Assembly: GCA_023229825.1 (NCBI GenBank)
Contig: JALNYN010000033.1
Span: forward strand, 1-11,823
Length of the DNA: 11,823 nucleotides
From: Minisyncoccota bacterium
Lineage (GTDB): Bacteria; Patescibacteriota; Minisyncoccia; Phycocordibacterales; CAIJYI01
Direction of reading: 5' to 3'
Shown here: piece after piece, positions 11,796 to 11,823 of the stretch
Layout of the letters: each line of letters begins with the position of its first letter
Numbering within the stretch: the stretch's first letter is position 1
Made by a program: the position numbers and the translations under genes
The notes under the pieces: model-generated
The model's database searches: none
What the model saw: the letters and a program-made list of their open reading frames with translations, nothing else
Told to the model about the DNA's origin: nothing

Positions 11796-11823
11796 GCAAA
11801 AAAGGAAAAAGTAAAAATGAAAA
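11796..11823. repeat. A-rich spacer start after permease 2
   Basis: The last 28 bases (aaaaggaaaaagtaaaaatg-type words) match the composition of the A-rich arms at 801-833 and 7311-7344. They probably begin another such spacer that is cut off by the window end. Confidence 0.45.

Noticed and set aside
1..11823. Alternative genetic code with TGA as glycine (as in some CPR groups)
   Set aside because: All conserved proteins are full length under the standard bacterial code without in-frame TGA, and the small gene ends on TGA right before its terminator.

Overview
The window (about 11.8 kb) looks like a chromosomal segment of a Candidate Phyla Radiation (Patescibacteria, Parcubacteria/Moranbacteria-like) bacterium. 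This is an inference from style: compact streamlined genes, short AT-rich low-complexity spacers, small palindromic elements, a ParB followed by housekeeping genes, and a MacA/MacB-type exporter split into separate polypeptides. The ordinary bacterial code fits, because all the long frames run to full family length without internal TGA. No rRNA, tRNA or CRISPR array is visible.

Layout. Positions 1-788 hold the 3' part of parB. A hairpin-forming A-rich/T-rich spacer leads into truB (892-1722), whose coding sequence contains a GC-rich palindromic block with 9-bp inverted ends (1408-1544) that appears to be an in-frame insertion. A terminator separates truB from a convergent SPFH/Band 7 membrane protein (1784-2767, minus strand) with a recognisable promoter. 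After a 338-bp divergent intergenic region comes a DEAH-box RNA helicase (3106-5259) with a strong terminator. A small cold-shock-like protein (5395-5646) follows, with its own strong Shine-Dalgarno and terminator.

Positions 5718-11795 are an exporter locus: a MacA/HlyD-type membrane fusion protein (5754-7310), an ABC ATPase (7444-8163) and two tandem paralogous MacB/FtsX-type permeases of identical length (9200-10435 and 10560-11795). Together these would make a MacAB-like ABC exporter or membrane-extraction machine, possibly with a permease heterodimer. A dinD-family gene (8333-9145) sits between the ATPase and the first permease. It is preceded by nested palindromic elements and carries a perfect 28-bp palindrome in its own coding sequence, so it looks like an acquired insertion.

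Three things stand out. (1) There are several kinds of palindromic elements: in truB, before the helicase, and before and inside dinD. (2) A recurring low-complexity spacer type, A-rich on the 5' side and T-rich on the 3' side, spans gene junctions, and genes behind it lack a Shine-Dalgarno sequence. (3) A 94-bp tract is nearly identical between the two otherwise diverged permease genes, suggesting gene conversion.
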